From Lingula anatina (lineage: Eukaryota > Brachiopoda > Lingulata > Lingulida > Lingulidae), in contig NW_019776139.1 of NCBI RefSeq assembly GCF_001039355.2, positions 1 through 64,000 of the forward strand: a stretch of 64,000 nucleotides of DNA, read 5' to 3'. The position numbers and the translations under genes were made by a program. Shown piece after piece: positions 24,653 to 38,100 of this stretch; position 1 is the stretch's first letter; every line of letters begins with the position of its first letter. Below the pieces are notes generated by a model. The model did not search any database and was not told the DNA's origin. It worked only from the letters and a program-made list of their open reading frames with translations.

Positions 24653-26116
24653 ACATCAAGCCGTGTTCCGGTCGTAAATCACACTAGTAAATGAACCCAC
24701 ATGGACCAGAATTGATAACACAATACTAAGGCAATATTATGTTTTATGGTATTATTATATGGTTGAACTGTAATATTTTGTAAGCCCTCTGATAACATTT
24801 GTGAATCTTTAACGCTGAAATAATAACTACATGTACATTCACGTACTATAAATCGAACGCCGATCCACAAAAACTCGAATAAAAAGTCGTCATTTGAAGA
24901 TCAAACAATCGTCTATGCAGGTATTGCTTTGTTTAGATGATTGTAAAACGAAAGGGTGGATGCTATATTGCACTTTCACACGAAGATGCATTTAAATGTC
25001 ATCGAAATCTAGATCACTGCTTTTAATTTGTCTTGTTGGTAGTTGTCAACTGGCCGGGCTATCAAGTGTTTTGTCTTTTGAAGATTTGGAGATCCAAGAG
25101 AAAAATCCTTTGTTGACGCAGTAACGGTTGCCAACTGGGCTATCAAGTAGACCCACTTTGTCTTTTGGGATAGTGAACATACTACTCAGTACATGCTGCA
25201 ATCAGTCAACTCTCAGGAGACGCTGTCGTGCAATAGGCGCGCTCTGCGGCGTCTCACACCGAATTCGAAGTGCTCAGTTGCGACCGCTCACTATAATATA
25301 ATAACAGTCACATCATAAAGAATCTTCTTGCTTCACTTTAAATCACTGAGGCCATTTGACTTGAAATTAATGTGTGGATAAAATACCCATGTTGCTTTTT
25401 TAGGTCATCCAGGTCCTGTGGGTTCTGTTTCTCATTAATAAATGAACTGAGACAGGCTTTAAAAATTGCTAATTTTTAGATTTCTGTCTATCTTAGAGCT
25501 GCTGACTATCAAAAATGAAGATTCCTGTTCATCACATTTTTTTCTTACAGGCCAAAAGAGCGATCCTTCTCCCCTTAGGCCTGTAATTATGCTAAGTTGC
25601 CTTCCTGACACACGTTTTCACAACTTTCGCTAAGTGAATGGCATTCTTTGGTTTATAACAAATACCATGTGCCTGTCTCTGTATTTAAAAATATTTTTTT
25701 ATAAGGACAGGTGTGAAAAATTAAAGCTGATCATTGCCGGGTGATTCGTGTGCCATGACGAATAAGGAAAAAGGAACATTTATACTGCCCTGTACGGAGT
25801 AATGGTAACAACACTCAGAATTTACATGTATCTCCATCAGAGTTAAGGGATAGGCTACAGTACAATATTTCATCACTGCCATAGATCTACCGAGTGCTAT
25901 TAACTCTCAATCCACGTAACTGGGAAATACTTTTTGTTCGAAAGAAACCTTATTTGTACAGAACACAAGTCTCCAAAGAATAATGTATAATACAAGCGTT
26001 TTGAAATTGGCTGTAAACAACAATTCTCGCCGAAGTGGCTTTACAGCATATCGGACGAACGGTACCCAAAACGGCGTTTTACGTGTAATCAACGGAAAAT
26101 ATGATTTATATCAAAG

Positions 26117-26145
26117 TATGTATGTATGTATGTATGTATGTATGT
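26117..26145. repeat. (TATG)n microsatellite
   Basis: About seven TATG units in the gene-poor interval. Confidence 0.9.
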
Positions 26146-29100
26146 TACGCTGGAAATTCAGAATCACGTGAATCAAATGAACTAGTAAACAAAACCCAGA
26201 TTAGACGATGAATCAGTTTAACCAGTTATCGCAACTGAAAGTCGGTCAAAGCAGCTTTTAACCAGTTGAATGTGGGTAGCTACATATATATACTTCTTAT
26301 ATCATCTTTCGTTTGGCGTCGTGTAACTCGTTATTAGCATGTCGTTCTATGATGGCAATGTGCACGATGCAGCTTGACAGATATCGGGCGAGAAACATCG
26401 TGCTCTCGACAGAGGGATTGTTTTTCATGTCCTCACAGCACGGAGACGTATGTAGGCCTGCCTTAATGAATTGCCACACAACCTTTCAGTGTAATTGCCC
26501 AATGTTTCACCACTGATGCCATTTAATGTGTTGTATATCCACCGTGCAGGTCGTTCCCATTAAAATTCAATTAATAGATGTACATGTACCAGCACCCTGA
26601 GTCTCAGGGTTCTGCTAGTGGTATTCCTCTGTCTCTAACAGAATACGGTATGGGCATCTGCTGCCTACAGATATTGAGTTTTCCAAGTATTAGGACGGGT
26701 GTCTCGGATTCTTTACATTTTGAGGTGAAACAGCAATCTGTGGCGGACGTCACTTTTCCCCCTGAACAAGATTTTATTTCAAAAATAGGCATGGTTGTCA
26801 TTTGTACTACACTCCAATTTTGCAATTTTTGCCCCAAAGAAACGCAATCATTACATCGTTTGTAAAATGTCACGTTTATATTCAAAGAACACAAAGCCAA
26901 AGATCAAGCCAATGAACACAAGATGGTCATTAATCGTAAAAAAAAAGCATGTACATAAAGGCAGTAATTTGGATGGTTTTTCTCTTACCATACTTAATAT
27001 CGATCCCAAAGTCGTTGTATCGACCGCATGTCGTCCAATTAATATGGTTATTAAAATAGCATTTTTTGCAATTTACTTTTTTACGATTTCCAGCATTTTT
27101 ATTTTTTAATATTTTTTTATTTAATTTTAGCTAAATATATGATTTGAGTAGGGTAGAGAACTTACACCACATAATGAAAGTGTACTAATTTGTGTACCTT
27201 GCAACTTCATATAATATGCACCTGGTTCTCCTACAATCCCCATCCCTCCATCCCCTTACCACATCGCCCTTCCTAAGATAAGATGTGTACATAAAAATCA
27301 GCTGTTCCGTTGTTACAAGATTGAGTATTGACTGTGAATTTCCATGGGTGGGGATTTACTTACTCAACTTCTACTGTTACAAGTTTAACTCTGCATTATG
27401 AGGCCGGGTGGGCTTATCCTCTGTTTATAAGGGTTCATGGCTAGGTTCATGGCTAAAAGCTTAGATTCTTTATTATTGGGAAAAAGGTGAGATGTTGTTT
27501 ACACGGGGCTTCGTGCATTGAACGCAGATTTCTAACCCGTGCTTTGTGTAAACAGCGCCCCGTCACGTGCAGACCATGTCGCTTGAATTGAACGTCTGAT
27601 AGTAAAACTGGAGAGGAAAAAAGTATTTTGTCGTCTCTCTCGGTTAACGTAGCCTCTATAAACTATATTTTACGACCTCATACCCAAGCTATGCACGGTC
27701 GCTTCCTTGGTTGAAAATTTTCAAGATTCTAGCTTGAATATCGGATGAAACATTTTACACCATTATGAGACCTAACATTGCCTGACACCACGCTTATGTC
27801 ACAAGACACTGAAATTAAAAATAAAGAAAAATGGGACTTTGATTTAGGGTTCCAACATGTGCACTCGTGCTTGCATGTAGAGACGGGTGATTGTCAAAAT
27901 TGAGTAAAATGACTTCTAATATATTCCATTATCTTTTGTGTTTCTCGACGGCATCCATCATGATTGATAAAGGTGTTAGCAATTTATCACAACGAAGACT
28001 TTTCTTTGGTTTTTATCTACATATCGCGCTTTTCTGTATCTCTAAAGTTACCATGCATATTTGCTCAATTTGGAACATGTTTTCTATGATATAGGGTAAA
28101 CATTTCAATCATTTGTCTGGAAAAAGTCCTTCTTGCACCCCAAGGAAGATTGAGAGACAAGATAGAAGGCATTGTAAAAGTGAAAAGACGCCGACTCAGT
28201 TTAACTAAATAAGATCACATTGGCATTTGATCCTAGTCAATCGAAGTTTGTAGAGCGTTGATGCCATGGTGATTGACATCGTCCGGGAGAGCACGGCTCA
28301 AAAGAATGGGAAAAGAAGGCGAAGGTTCACAATAGTAATAATAATGACTGCCCTAAGCACATTCCTAAATTGTGAACTTTCTTTGAAGTGAAGGCTAGAG
28401 CACATATGCAACACACCCATGGCCAGGCTAGATGGGCCTCTACGTTATGCTACATGTATATACTTTGACCAAAGGAATATTCAAAAGTCTTAAATAATTA
28501 AATGATTGATTTAAAAAAGTGCCTCTCCAAATTAAAATTATTGTCGAAACCAAACACCAATACACCCTGGTTTACTACAAATTCGATCATTATGAGATAG
28601 TTGAAGCAAGAGCTTTTTTTCCAGTTCTAATTATCTTGCCCGACTGCCATGACGCATCAATCATACAGCAATTATTCATTTTCATTATTCAATTTGTGCT
28701 TGTTATACACCAGTTGCCGTGTGGTTAATTGATTGCAATAAAGTGCTACCCCTATTTGTCACAAAATTTATACCATTGGCTTAGTCCGTTGACCACAATC
28801 ATTAAGTCTTGCACTTGCCAAACTAGACATTCAGTTTACAGCAGCTGCCCTTATGTCTCTGATGAATTTCGCTCATTTCTATGCAAGTTAAGAGCCAAAT
28901 GGCCGTTTAGAAAAGGCATTGAGTCAACGCAAGTTTCTTGTTAAGTTTTTTATTCTACTAAAAACAAGCAATACTTGAAAATTGCATGCACGAATCGTTA
29001 TATCCAAGTTCAAGCAACGCGGCAGTGACGGGCAGTGCAAGACCTTATGAATGCTTCATAGATCTGGCAACGAGACCGGCTTACGGGGCGCTTCGGCTGT

Positions 29101-29214
29101 CACAACTTAGGGGAATACAATTCATTTTATTCGCCCAAGGTCACGCCTCGCATTCATTATCCAAGACTGAAAGCAAACCACCTGCTGGCATCTTATGCTT
29201 ACTTTTATGTGGCT

Positions 29215-29298
29215 ACCTTTTGCATCGGTGCCATTTTATAGCTCCAATCATCATGTAGCGTTATTCACTTGTTTATTTATAATAAAAAATAGTATTTT

Positions 29299-29337
<39 letters not shown>

Positions 29338-29415
29338 TATTTAATGTGTAAAATGTGCTAATTATACGCTGTTTTATAGTCCCAAACACCATGTAGCGTT
29401 ATTCATTTAATTATA
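29215..29415. repeat. A-rich direct repeat with long A-tract
   Basis: An ATTTTATAGCTCCAATCATC block followed by ATGTAGCGTTATTCA (from about 29233) recurs near 29370 in slightly changed form (TTTTATAGTCCCAAACACC, then ATGTAGCGTTATTCA). A run of about 27 A residues lies between. It is two tandem copies of a unit of about 140 bp, or remnants of an A-tailed retroelement. There is no coding capacity. Confidence 0.55.
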
Positions 29416-30335
29416 TATTTAAAAAAAATTAAGTTAAAACCCCAGGATATTAAATGCTAAAAAGGTGTAAATAAAGGCACTTTCAGTTGTCACACTGAAA
29501 AAAATATTAATCATGGCTTGATGTCTCTTCTATATTACACTGCCTTTCTCCAGGTTTTATGACCAATTTTATGTGACTTAACCTTCGAATAACACCGCAG
29601 TGTACCTGCATATACGATAAATGATTAATGGAACAAAACCAGCTTATATTGTGTTCTGCATGACGAGTGAAAGCAGCCCTGAAACAATATGCAAAACACG
29701 GTACGCACTGCTTGTCGAGATGCACGACTCATCTTGACATATACACTCAAACGCAGTTATTGCCAACCCTCTACCAGGGTCCCATGTCTTTTTCACTTGT
29801 TCAGCAGTTGTAGTTACTTACAGATATTTCCGTGGTTGTCCTTATTTTCCTACTATGTTGCCTCTGATTTTAAGTTATTCTTTTAGTCGTTTCATTTTAA
29901 TCTCATTTGAGGACAGTGCAGATCTATCAGGGTTTTAAAATAACCTATCAGCACGACGACTGATTGTTTTGTACACCCGCATGCACACGTTTAAACATTT
30001 ACACCCAGATAGAAAAAAATAACAACTCCTCAAAAATACCATTTGGCCGGACGATAACTGCAGCGGTTAGCCACAGGATCGATGGCCCTCAATATCCAGG
30101 ATAGTAAAAAAGAACTAAGCTAGTGTAAGTGGTGCGTAGCATCTTAATTACTGTTACGCATCGATTGTCCTAAAAATAGCTTAAAAATGCTCAATTTTTT
30201 AAATCCACTTTTTCACGTGTTATGCAGGTGAAGACAATGTATAAGAGGGAAGAAGAAAAAAATATATGTAATTCGAATTAAAGAAGAGGTCTGAGGAAAT
30301 GCAACGCTTAACGCTGTTTAAAAATAAACCTACCT

Positions 30336-30440
30336 AACGTCTGTAGACGCTGATATAGTAAAAATCTCCCTTGTAGTTGTGCGCGCTCACAGGAAGTGGC
30401 GACACAAATTTACGCAGCATGTCGCACAACTCAGTGTCCA
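30336..30440 (-). other. Possible untranslated exon with consensus donor
   Basis: The minus strand reads GACGTTAG|GTAGGTTT, with the donor at about 30336/30335, preceded by about 100 nt of GC-richer sequence. It lies about 7 kb upstream of the 5' UTR acceptor of the SLC16-type gene at 23040. Only position and splice consensus support it. Confidence 0.2.
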
Positions 30441-31376
30441 CAGTGTCCGACCAAGTGTGCTAAAAATGTAACTCCACACATCGGGTTGACCAACGCAAGT
30501 GGCACCAGAGAGACAAACTACCAGTTCACTATTCACATTTCCCTTTGAAGAGGTTATGCCGACGGAAAGCTAGACCGGACGCAGACTATATATATGCATA
30601 TATAAATATAAATATAGATGTGTACACATATAACATGCACCAGAGGCCTGCTGGTTCCACGGCAGCCTTGAGCGGTAAATTCGCCTCGTATGACCAGTGC
30701 CTAGACTCGAACATGGACCTAACCAGTCCCTAATCACAATGCCCGCAATTTATTAATTCACTGACGTGCAAATGGCGCTCGGAAAAATCATGATGTCGTT
30801 GATCAGTAGGCCCAATTCACGCGATATGAAAACGAAAACGTGTCACATGAATAATTTCAGAAATCAGCAGAACATATCAGTTATAGACATTATGGTTTTA
30901 ACCTGTGTCTGCTTTGCGGTATGGTAACATCTTTACGGCCCGCAGCACACATTGTGTTTCAGAAAACGTTCTTGTGTCACTGCGTTTTTACAAAGTATTT
31001 CCTCACTTAGAAATGTTACTCATTGTCTTTTTTCATTTATTTATTGCAATCGAGCAAAACGATTGTGAATAGATATCTAGGTATGGCTTTTAAGTAATAA
31101 ACGGCATATAATTTCGTATCTGCCTTTTTGTCTACGGCATTATGCCTGCACATAACCCATGATACTGACCACTTACTTATTCTTAGCGCACACGCACACC
31201 TTATATTAGCTCTTTTTGTTGGTTGGTTTGTAAAAATAATGGTTTACATAGGGATCCAGTTCCTACAGGCAAGAAAAAAGTCATAGATGCAGTGTTCTCC
31301 CATTATGGCCATCGACAAAATTTGATTCCATGGTGTTTAATTAATATTTGCAATGAAATAAATATATAAACTTACC

Positions 31377-31450
31377 ACAACGTAGAGGGTCTGGTGTTTT
31401 AACGGAAGGTAGCGGGGGCACGCCAAGACTTCAACACATATTGTTGGTGA
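31377..31450 (-). other. Second possible untranslated exon with consensus donor
   Basis: The minus strand reads ACGTTGTG|GTAAGTTT at about 31377/31376, after a GC-richer segment within AT-rich DNA. Like the candidate at 30336 it could be an alternative first exon of the SLC16-type gene. A chance donor is equally possible. Confidence 0.2.
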
Positions 31451-32110
31451 TGAATTCTTGATAATGACGGGACAGTGGGGGAGATCAAATGGTCAATGGC
31501 TATTACAACCCATCTAATGGGTTCGTAACCTAACTACTAATGTTCCCATCGCTCATTACACTAGTTGGTATTATGTTACAGAAATCACAAAAGGATGCGA
31601 GGTTGCTGTCCGCTGAGACGCACAAGGGTTCGTGCCAGGGCGAAAACACTATAAAATAACAATCCTGCTATTTCTCTCATTGAGTGGTCTTGAAAAGGCC
31701 CATCAAGAATCAGATTTCTTCAGAAATGGGGAGCGACAAAGAAGTGATGCATATCTTTTTTTAATAAATGGAAAGTAAATAAATGATGTGTTCAAATCAT
31801 GTTTTCTTAAGGAGGGGGGACTTAACACCAACAGCGAACCTTAATTTGTCGAGGAAACCAATTACGATCATTTTAGATGTGATATAGTCAGTTAAGGAAT
31901 GAAATAAATTCTTTATATTTCTTCTCCATTTCATGGCAAAATCATTCTGCAGAATTAAGAAAACATTTCATGTGATCACAACCAAAACTAAACGATTTTT
32001 ACGTTACAAGTCTCTTACCAGCAACATGAGATAAAAGCTTGGAAGGTGTACAATTTTTGCGATCGGCTTCAAAACTTTAAGGAGTCAGGTAAGATCGGGA
32101 AAAGTGAAAA

Positions 32111-32504
32111 CTACAATCAGCGTGAACTCCACCCTTGGCCTCTAGAATCACAACTGATTCAAGAATAGCGCAACTTGAGGGGGGAAAGAAAGTTTTAGTA
32201 GCTTCTCCGCTATCACAATTTCGTGTCTTTTACTGGAGATTTAGAACAATTAGTGCATTGTGATCCTTGGTCGCTCAGATCCAAGCTTCTGGCTCAGAGC
32301 GAACNAACTTCTACAATCAGCGTGAACTCCACCCTTGGCCTCTAGAATTACAACTGATTCAAGAATAGCGCAACTTGAGGGGGGAAATAAAGTTTTAGTA
32401 GCTTCTCCGCTATCACAATTTCGTGTCTTTTACTGGAGATTTAGAACAATTAGTGCATTGTGATCCTTGGTCGCTCAGGTCCAAGCTTCTGGCTCAGAGC
32501 GAAC
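32111..32504. repeat. 194-bp direct duplication around a single-N join (assembly scar)
   Basis: Sequence 32111-32304 recurs at 32311-32504 with about three substitutions; the N is at 32305. The pattern matches the other N joins and suggests unmerged contig ends or alleles. Confidence 0.9.
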
Positions 32505-33070
32505 CAGAAAATAAGTTTTCCGATTTTTCTTTGAAGTAGAAATTCAAAACGACCTACATGTTATATTTTCGTCTTTAATAATACAATTTTGAAACGATTC
32601 AAAGACATGATTTCATCATCTTAATTATCTACATAGTCCTCTTATGCGGAGTCGCAACGCACCACTTTCATTACAATGTATTTGAACTCCTTTCCTACCG
32701 TATATCCAATGTTTGTGTGTGGGTGTGACATTAACTGTTCTCTCTCCGAGAAACCAATACTGCCATAGAGTTAGATACGTCATCACCAGAACTTAAACAA
32801 GCGGGTGATCGCCAGTCAACTTAATGGAATACATAAGCGACATATCATATTAATTTATATTAAAGAATATCAAGTCACAATATTGAAAGTACAAAGAAGA
32901 AAAAACTTCACACAGCAATGGTGATTTCAGATGATATCTCTCTTTTTTTTTAATCCAAATATTTCTATACTTGGTTTGTATATTGAGACATTACAGACAA
33001 TGATTTCCAGCTCATTCAGTGATAATCGTGAATATTTGAAAGTATCTGGTTCATTTGACAAAGTTCCCAG

Positions 33071-33185
33071 AGCCTTATTGCAACAGAGTTTCAACTAAAA
33101 GGAAAGCTTCCAGTTCATAGTTCTGGGATGAAAGCCTTATTGCAACAATATTCTAAATTAAAGGAAAGCTTCCAGATCAATCTCC
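33071..33185. repeat. Two copies of a unit of about 61 bp over the FARSB stop codon
   Basis: AGCCTTATTGCAACA, an AT-rich spacer and then AAAGGAAAGCTTCCAG occur twice, near 33071 and 33132. The second copy contains the last FARSB codons and stop (minus strand, TAA at 33160-33158). The first lies in the 3' UTR. Confidence 0.8.
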
Positions 33186-35125
33186 ATGGCAGCACAGGGC
33201 ATGTTGAGGTCAAATTTGGCAATGACTTCAGGATGGAGGACCCCCAGGACCCCCACACACCTTCCTAGAGCAATCACCTCTGCACAGCGACCAGGGAAGA
33301 AGGTTGGATCTGAAAATAGGTGCTAGTATCAGACAGGAGTCAACAGAAAGCCACAGTTTAACATTTTTTTTTATCTTCTTACAATGTAAGTTGTTATGCA
33401 CTTTTTTTTTTATCAAATTATCATACCATGAAAGAACAAGGGTTTAAGGGTTTTAAAAGTAACAATAGAGATGAAAATAAAAAAAATTCAGGACTCAAAA
33501 CAAATTCTTCCTCGTATCAAAAACATGCCGTTGTACAATTCTATCTCTTTAAATTCAAACTTTCATACCGTCTGCGGCTCTGATGTAGTACTGTGTGTCC
33601 CCTTTGCCAGGAGGAACTTCCAGTAGCTGCATTGTACGGTCCAGCAGCCCTTGGATGATCTCAAACCCAGGGAACTTGTTGTAATGAATGGCACAGAAGT
33701 GACGTCTGTTGCGAGTTCCGGTGTCTTAGAACAAAATAACAATAATGATCATAATAATAACATCTAAGTCAAAAATCCAACTATATTTGAAAGACTTTCC
33801 AATAAAACAGATTTTAAGAATCTATAAGATTTTCATCAGATATAGTTTTATATTTTTATGCAAGTTTTTGCAAAAATTTTCTTTTCTGCAGGAGCCAGTA
33901 TCAACCTTGTTTCATGTTAGATATTTAGAACAGCAACAAAAAGGGTTTATCTACATGGTCACAGTAAATAAAAAAAACTAATAAATGAACTTGGGATCTA
34001 AGAATCCTGAGTTTATTTCTGTTTAAAGATTTTCGCAAAAGGAAATTCTGAACAGCATCAGATAAATACAGATTTTAAATGTGCCATTAACATTGAACAG
34101 TAAAAACAAAATGATAGAAATATTACTTTCAGGCACTGCACTGCAAAATTTTGATAGCCTTCCTGATGCTTGTAATTTATTTTACCTGTAGTGTCATCTT
34201 TGAAAACAACATCTGAAATCTCAAACAACTTGAGGGGTAGCGGCATTTTCCTGTTGGAGGCCACCGTCCTCAAAATCCCAGGCAGTAACATTGTTCTGGC
34301 AACCTACAAGTAAACAGCAAACATCTTTTATATGGTTAGCGTTAGACCATCATATGCATTAAATCTACCACAGAAATAAACATTCCTAAAGTTGAATTAT
34401 TAAATGTCTTGATTAGCATTCGAAATACTTAAAAATCTCATTACCTGAAAGTCTAAAGTTTTAGGGTTGGCAATGTGAGCAGCTCTTATTGTAGAGATGT
34501 CCTTCCGTAACCTGTCTGATATGTCATCCTTTGAGCACTGAAATAAAGGAAAAAAATTCTGTTAAATCTAACAAAGTTGATCGAATTTAATTAGTGAAAA
34601 AAACTTCATTCATTTGAAAATTTTACTTATTACTATTTTTGACATGGATTTTATGAATTGCACACTCCCTTTTGTGAAGTGTTACAGACACACTTTGATT
34701 TTCATTTTAAAAACATAAGCAGAGAAGGACTTAACTTCTTCACTTAAACAGATTTTGGTATCAGCGCAGTTTTATTTTTGAAAGTCCAGTTCTTACCAAT
34801 GAAAAGGTCAGTGCCTCAGTGAACCCTGCAGCCGCAATTTCTGGTCGTAATAAATCCGTCAGTTTGTTCAACGGGAACTGAAAGAAAAACCATCATTTTG
34901 TTAAATAATGACTCTATTAAAAAAAAAAATCCTCAGGTACAGACAAAACTTACACTTACCATTAAAAACATTCTTTTAAAGAAAATCTTAGGACCTTATT
35001 AAATGATAAAAAGAACATAATTANCCCAGGGAACCCCCCCGCCGCAATTTTTTGTCGTAAAAAAACCCTCAGTTTTTTAAACGGGAAATGAAAAAAAAAC
35101 CACAATTTTTTTAAAAAAAAACCCT

Positions 35126-35171
<46 letters not shown>

Positions 35172-38100
35172 TCGGGTACAGACAAAACTTACACTTACCA
35201 TTAAAAACATTCTTTTAAAGAAAATCTTAGGATCTTATTAAATGATAAAAAGAACATAATTACCTGTTGACTAATACAGTTGGTTTTTGGAATAGTCATC
35301 TTAATATTGTTATACCCGTAAGCTATAGCCACATCCTCCACAATATCACAGGCATGTATGACATGTGGAAATAGGTTAAGGATAAAAATGTTAGTGTAGT
35401 TAAAAAAAGTTCCTTAAAACAATATGCTGTCCTTAGAAAAGGACCCTTTTTTTCAATAAATCAATGTATCAATTTTCGTAAATTAATCTGTGATTAAGTA
35501 AGGAATAACTGAATTTAATCCAGTGTATGATGGAGAAAACAAAAATAAATAAATAAATAAACAAATAAGTAAATAAATATGATTTTTTTAATATGAAAAA
35601 TCTTGAATTTTCAAAAGATTTGAATCCAAAGGATATCTGCTCTGGTGGGTGGGATCTCCACTATGAGGCGGGCTCCTTTCTCAATGGCTTTGGACTTGAG
35701 GCACATTCTGGTCAACAGACTGGCCATGGCATCTGCCTTGATTCTGGGGAGGATAGCAGGAATAATCAAAATACAACCATCAATATTAACGTATGTCAAA
35801 AGATAAGTATAGACTTTTTGAAAAGAAAAAGTGCAGGGAGTTAAACAATGTTTCCAGTGTCAAAAATGTTATCTTTATGGATTTCTTAAATCTGTGATAA
35901 TGCATTTTATTATTAAGATTTTCCATTTTGGAAAATCAGTAAAATAATATTTTATATAAAAAAGGAACTTATATATCTGATAAGTTTTTTCTACCAGCAA
36001 TAGAAAATCAACATGTATGGACAGGGAACACAACTCACTTTATTCCCAATTTCTTGTTAATATCTGCCACCTCCACAACCTCATGTCTGTAATTCAGATC
36101 CTGAAAGAAAAGTTACAAAATACTTAAAAAACAGAAGCAAGCGTACAATGGTGACTTCATGCTACATTTTCATGGTTTATTGCACATGAAGATGTGAAAT
36201 GAAATATGTATTGAAATCAAACTAGACTAAAAATTCCATTTGCATATTGCTTTAAACTTACAAAAGACACTACAGAAATGCTTGATATCTTTATCTGTAA
36301 CTTCAGAGATTTCATTTACTGTGACTAAAAAAAATTGCGAAAATTCTTCCTTCCTTATGACTTTGAACACCTTTTTTATATTTTACTCACAGGATACACG
36401 ACTTCACTTCCATCTGTTTGGATTACTTTGGCTGGCTCAACCCTGAATAATAAAAATTGTGCATATTCTTACACAAACACTTACACTTTAAATCTTCCAT
36501 ATTAAAGTAATTTCCTCCAAATTAATTATTCTTCAGATGATTTTGCCCACCACTCAGTCATTAATGAACACACTTAAAACTGATAACACATAATTTCTGA
36601 AAAAGTTTGAGAGTTCAGTAACCTTCAAGACTTGTGAAAATATGTGTACATATTATCTAGAACCAACCCACATCAACTGGTCCTCACAGTACATATTGAA
36701 TATTTAATACATACTCTCTAAAAACTTTACAGAGAATAACCTCTACATCTTTAGAAAAAAATCTGCAAAAAAACATCCTTATCTTACTTTTCGTAAACTG
36801 ATTCTTGCAACATTTACCACAAGATTAAAATACACAATCTCTACTATATGCTTTCCTTATCTGAAACTTACAAAGAATACCACAGAACCCACTTACGTGA
36901 ACTGATCCTGGCAGTATTCACTGAACATGGTCACTATCGTGTCCAGGACGACCTTGGCCTTGGTCAGGTCAGTGGCTGTACACTCTATGAACACATTCTT
37001 AGTGGACAGTGTAATCTTTGAATGCTCACCTTAACAAAGAAGTAAATAATTTAATACTTAGTGTATACACTTAACATGTTTTACCTCTTTAAATAAAGTT
37101 AATTATTATTATTGTCATTATTGTTATTAAATAAATTAACAATTTTGTAAAAAAATTAAGTATTTAAATATATACACACACACACACAAAATAATAATTA
37201 TTATCACAATCTTTGAGAAAATACTCTTTATAGGAGCTATGAATATCAATTTAAAACATTTTCCTTTCAAACTCCCATTTGTATACTTATGATGTAATAA
37301 CACATCAAAGTTTTCAACCTGACTATTTTGAGAATTCTCAAATCAATATCTAACATACCATTTATTATTGGCGGCATAGATAAAACTACATTGTTTTTGT
37401 CAAAAATGACTGGGTAGACAGGGCTATCTTTAATGATATGCAGATAGTGCTTTAGATGGCTGTCTGTCTGAAATTAAAAATTACTCCAGTTACTGTCTGT
37501 AAGTTAACTAATCATAGCTAACTCAAACTGCAAAATAATCCAATGTTAAAAAATTCAAATGTTAAAATAATCCAATGAAAAAAAATTCAATAAAAAAATT
37601 CTATGATATCACTGACAACACAAGTTATTTTAATAAACGATACAAAATATGTTACCATGGTAAACTACAAAGAAAATGCAAAGTGCACAGTAAGGGACCA
37701 CTTAAAAAGCATCCTGAATATTTGAATCTTTTGGGGGATATTTAGGACAGTGAATCTACTCACTGAATAAAGCTCCATGAGTTCTACTGCAGTATACTCC
37801 TTCGTCTGATTGAGAGGCTTGAACTTGATGTCTTCAGGAGGTAGAGCATCATATACAAAAGGGCCCTCTATTGTGTCCAGGTCATGAGTTCCTATAGCCA
37901 CTAATGATCTTTTTCTAAAAAAAGAAAAAATTGCAATGCATTAACTGTTTACAAATTAAGCTATTCGATGTGCATATTCACAACTAATGATGTACTGATT
38001 ATGGTCACAAACATATGCAGCAAAATTACCTACAGAAATCTCAACATTTATCACTTTTGATTTTATTTTGCTGACTTTTAAGTAAAATTGAAAAGTTTGT

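Larger units (their letters stand above)
23041..33157. other. Gene-poor interval of about 10 kb
   Basis: No exon chain, conserved protein segment, tRNA or rRNA was recognised on either strand. ORFs here are short, overlap on both strands and have no recognisable similarity. The stretch holds simple repeats, a TGACCT half-site cluster, an A-rich direct repeat, one assembly duplication and two possible untranslated exons, listed separately. It probably contains the promoter of the SLC16-type gene and the 3' flank of FARSB. Confidence 0.6.

Noticed and set aside
26578-26900. Overlapping ORFs of 95 and 98 codons on both strands
   Set aside because: Mirror shadows in the gene-poor interval. No motifs, membrane pattern or splice context was recognised.
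28519-29258. Chain of three short plus-strand ORFs
   Set aside because: Different frames, no splice sites linking them, and no family likeness.
23041-33157. tRNA, rRNA, CRISPR or bacterial-type operon in the gene-poor interval
   Set aside because: Scanning for cloverleaf boxes, regularly spaced repeats and long ORFs gave nothing. The window is plainly eukaryotic.
35025-35110. Second FARSB exon 15 as a mutually exclusive exon
   Set aside because: The copy after the N shows smeared bases and homopolymers instead of coding-type changes, and it sits at a contig join. An artefact explains it better.
35593-35844. 83-codon plus-strand ORF
   Set aside because: Antisense of a FARSB exon and the start of the U12 intron.
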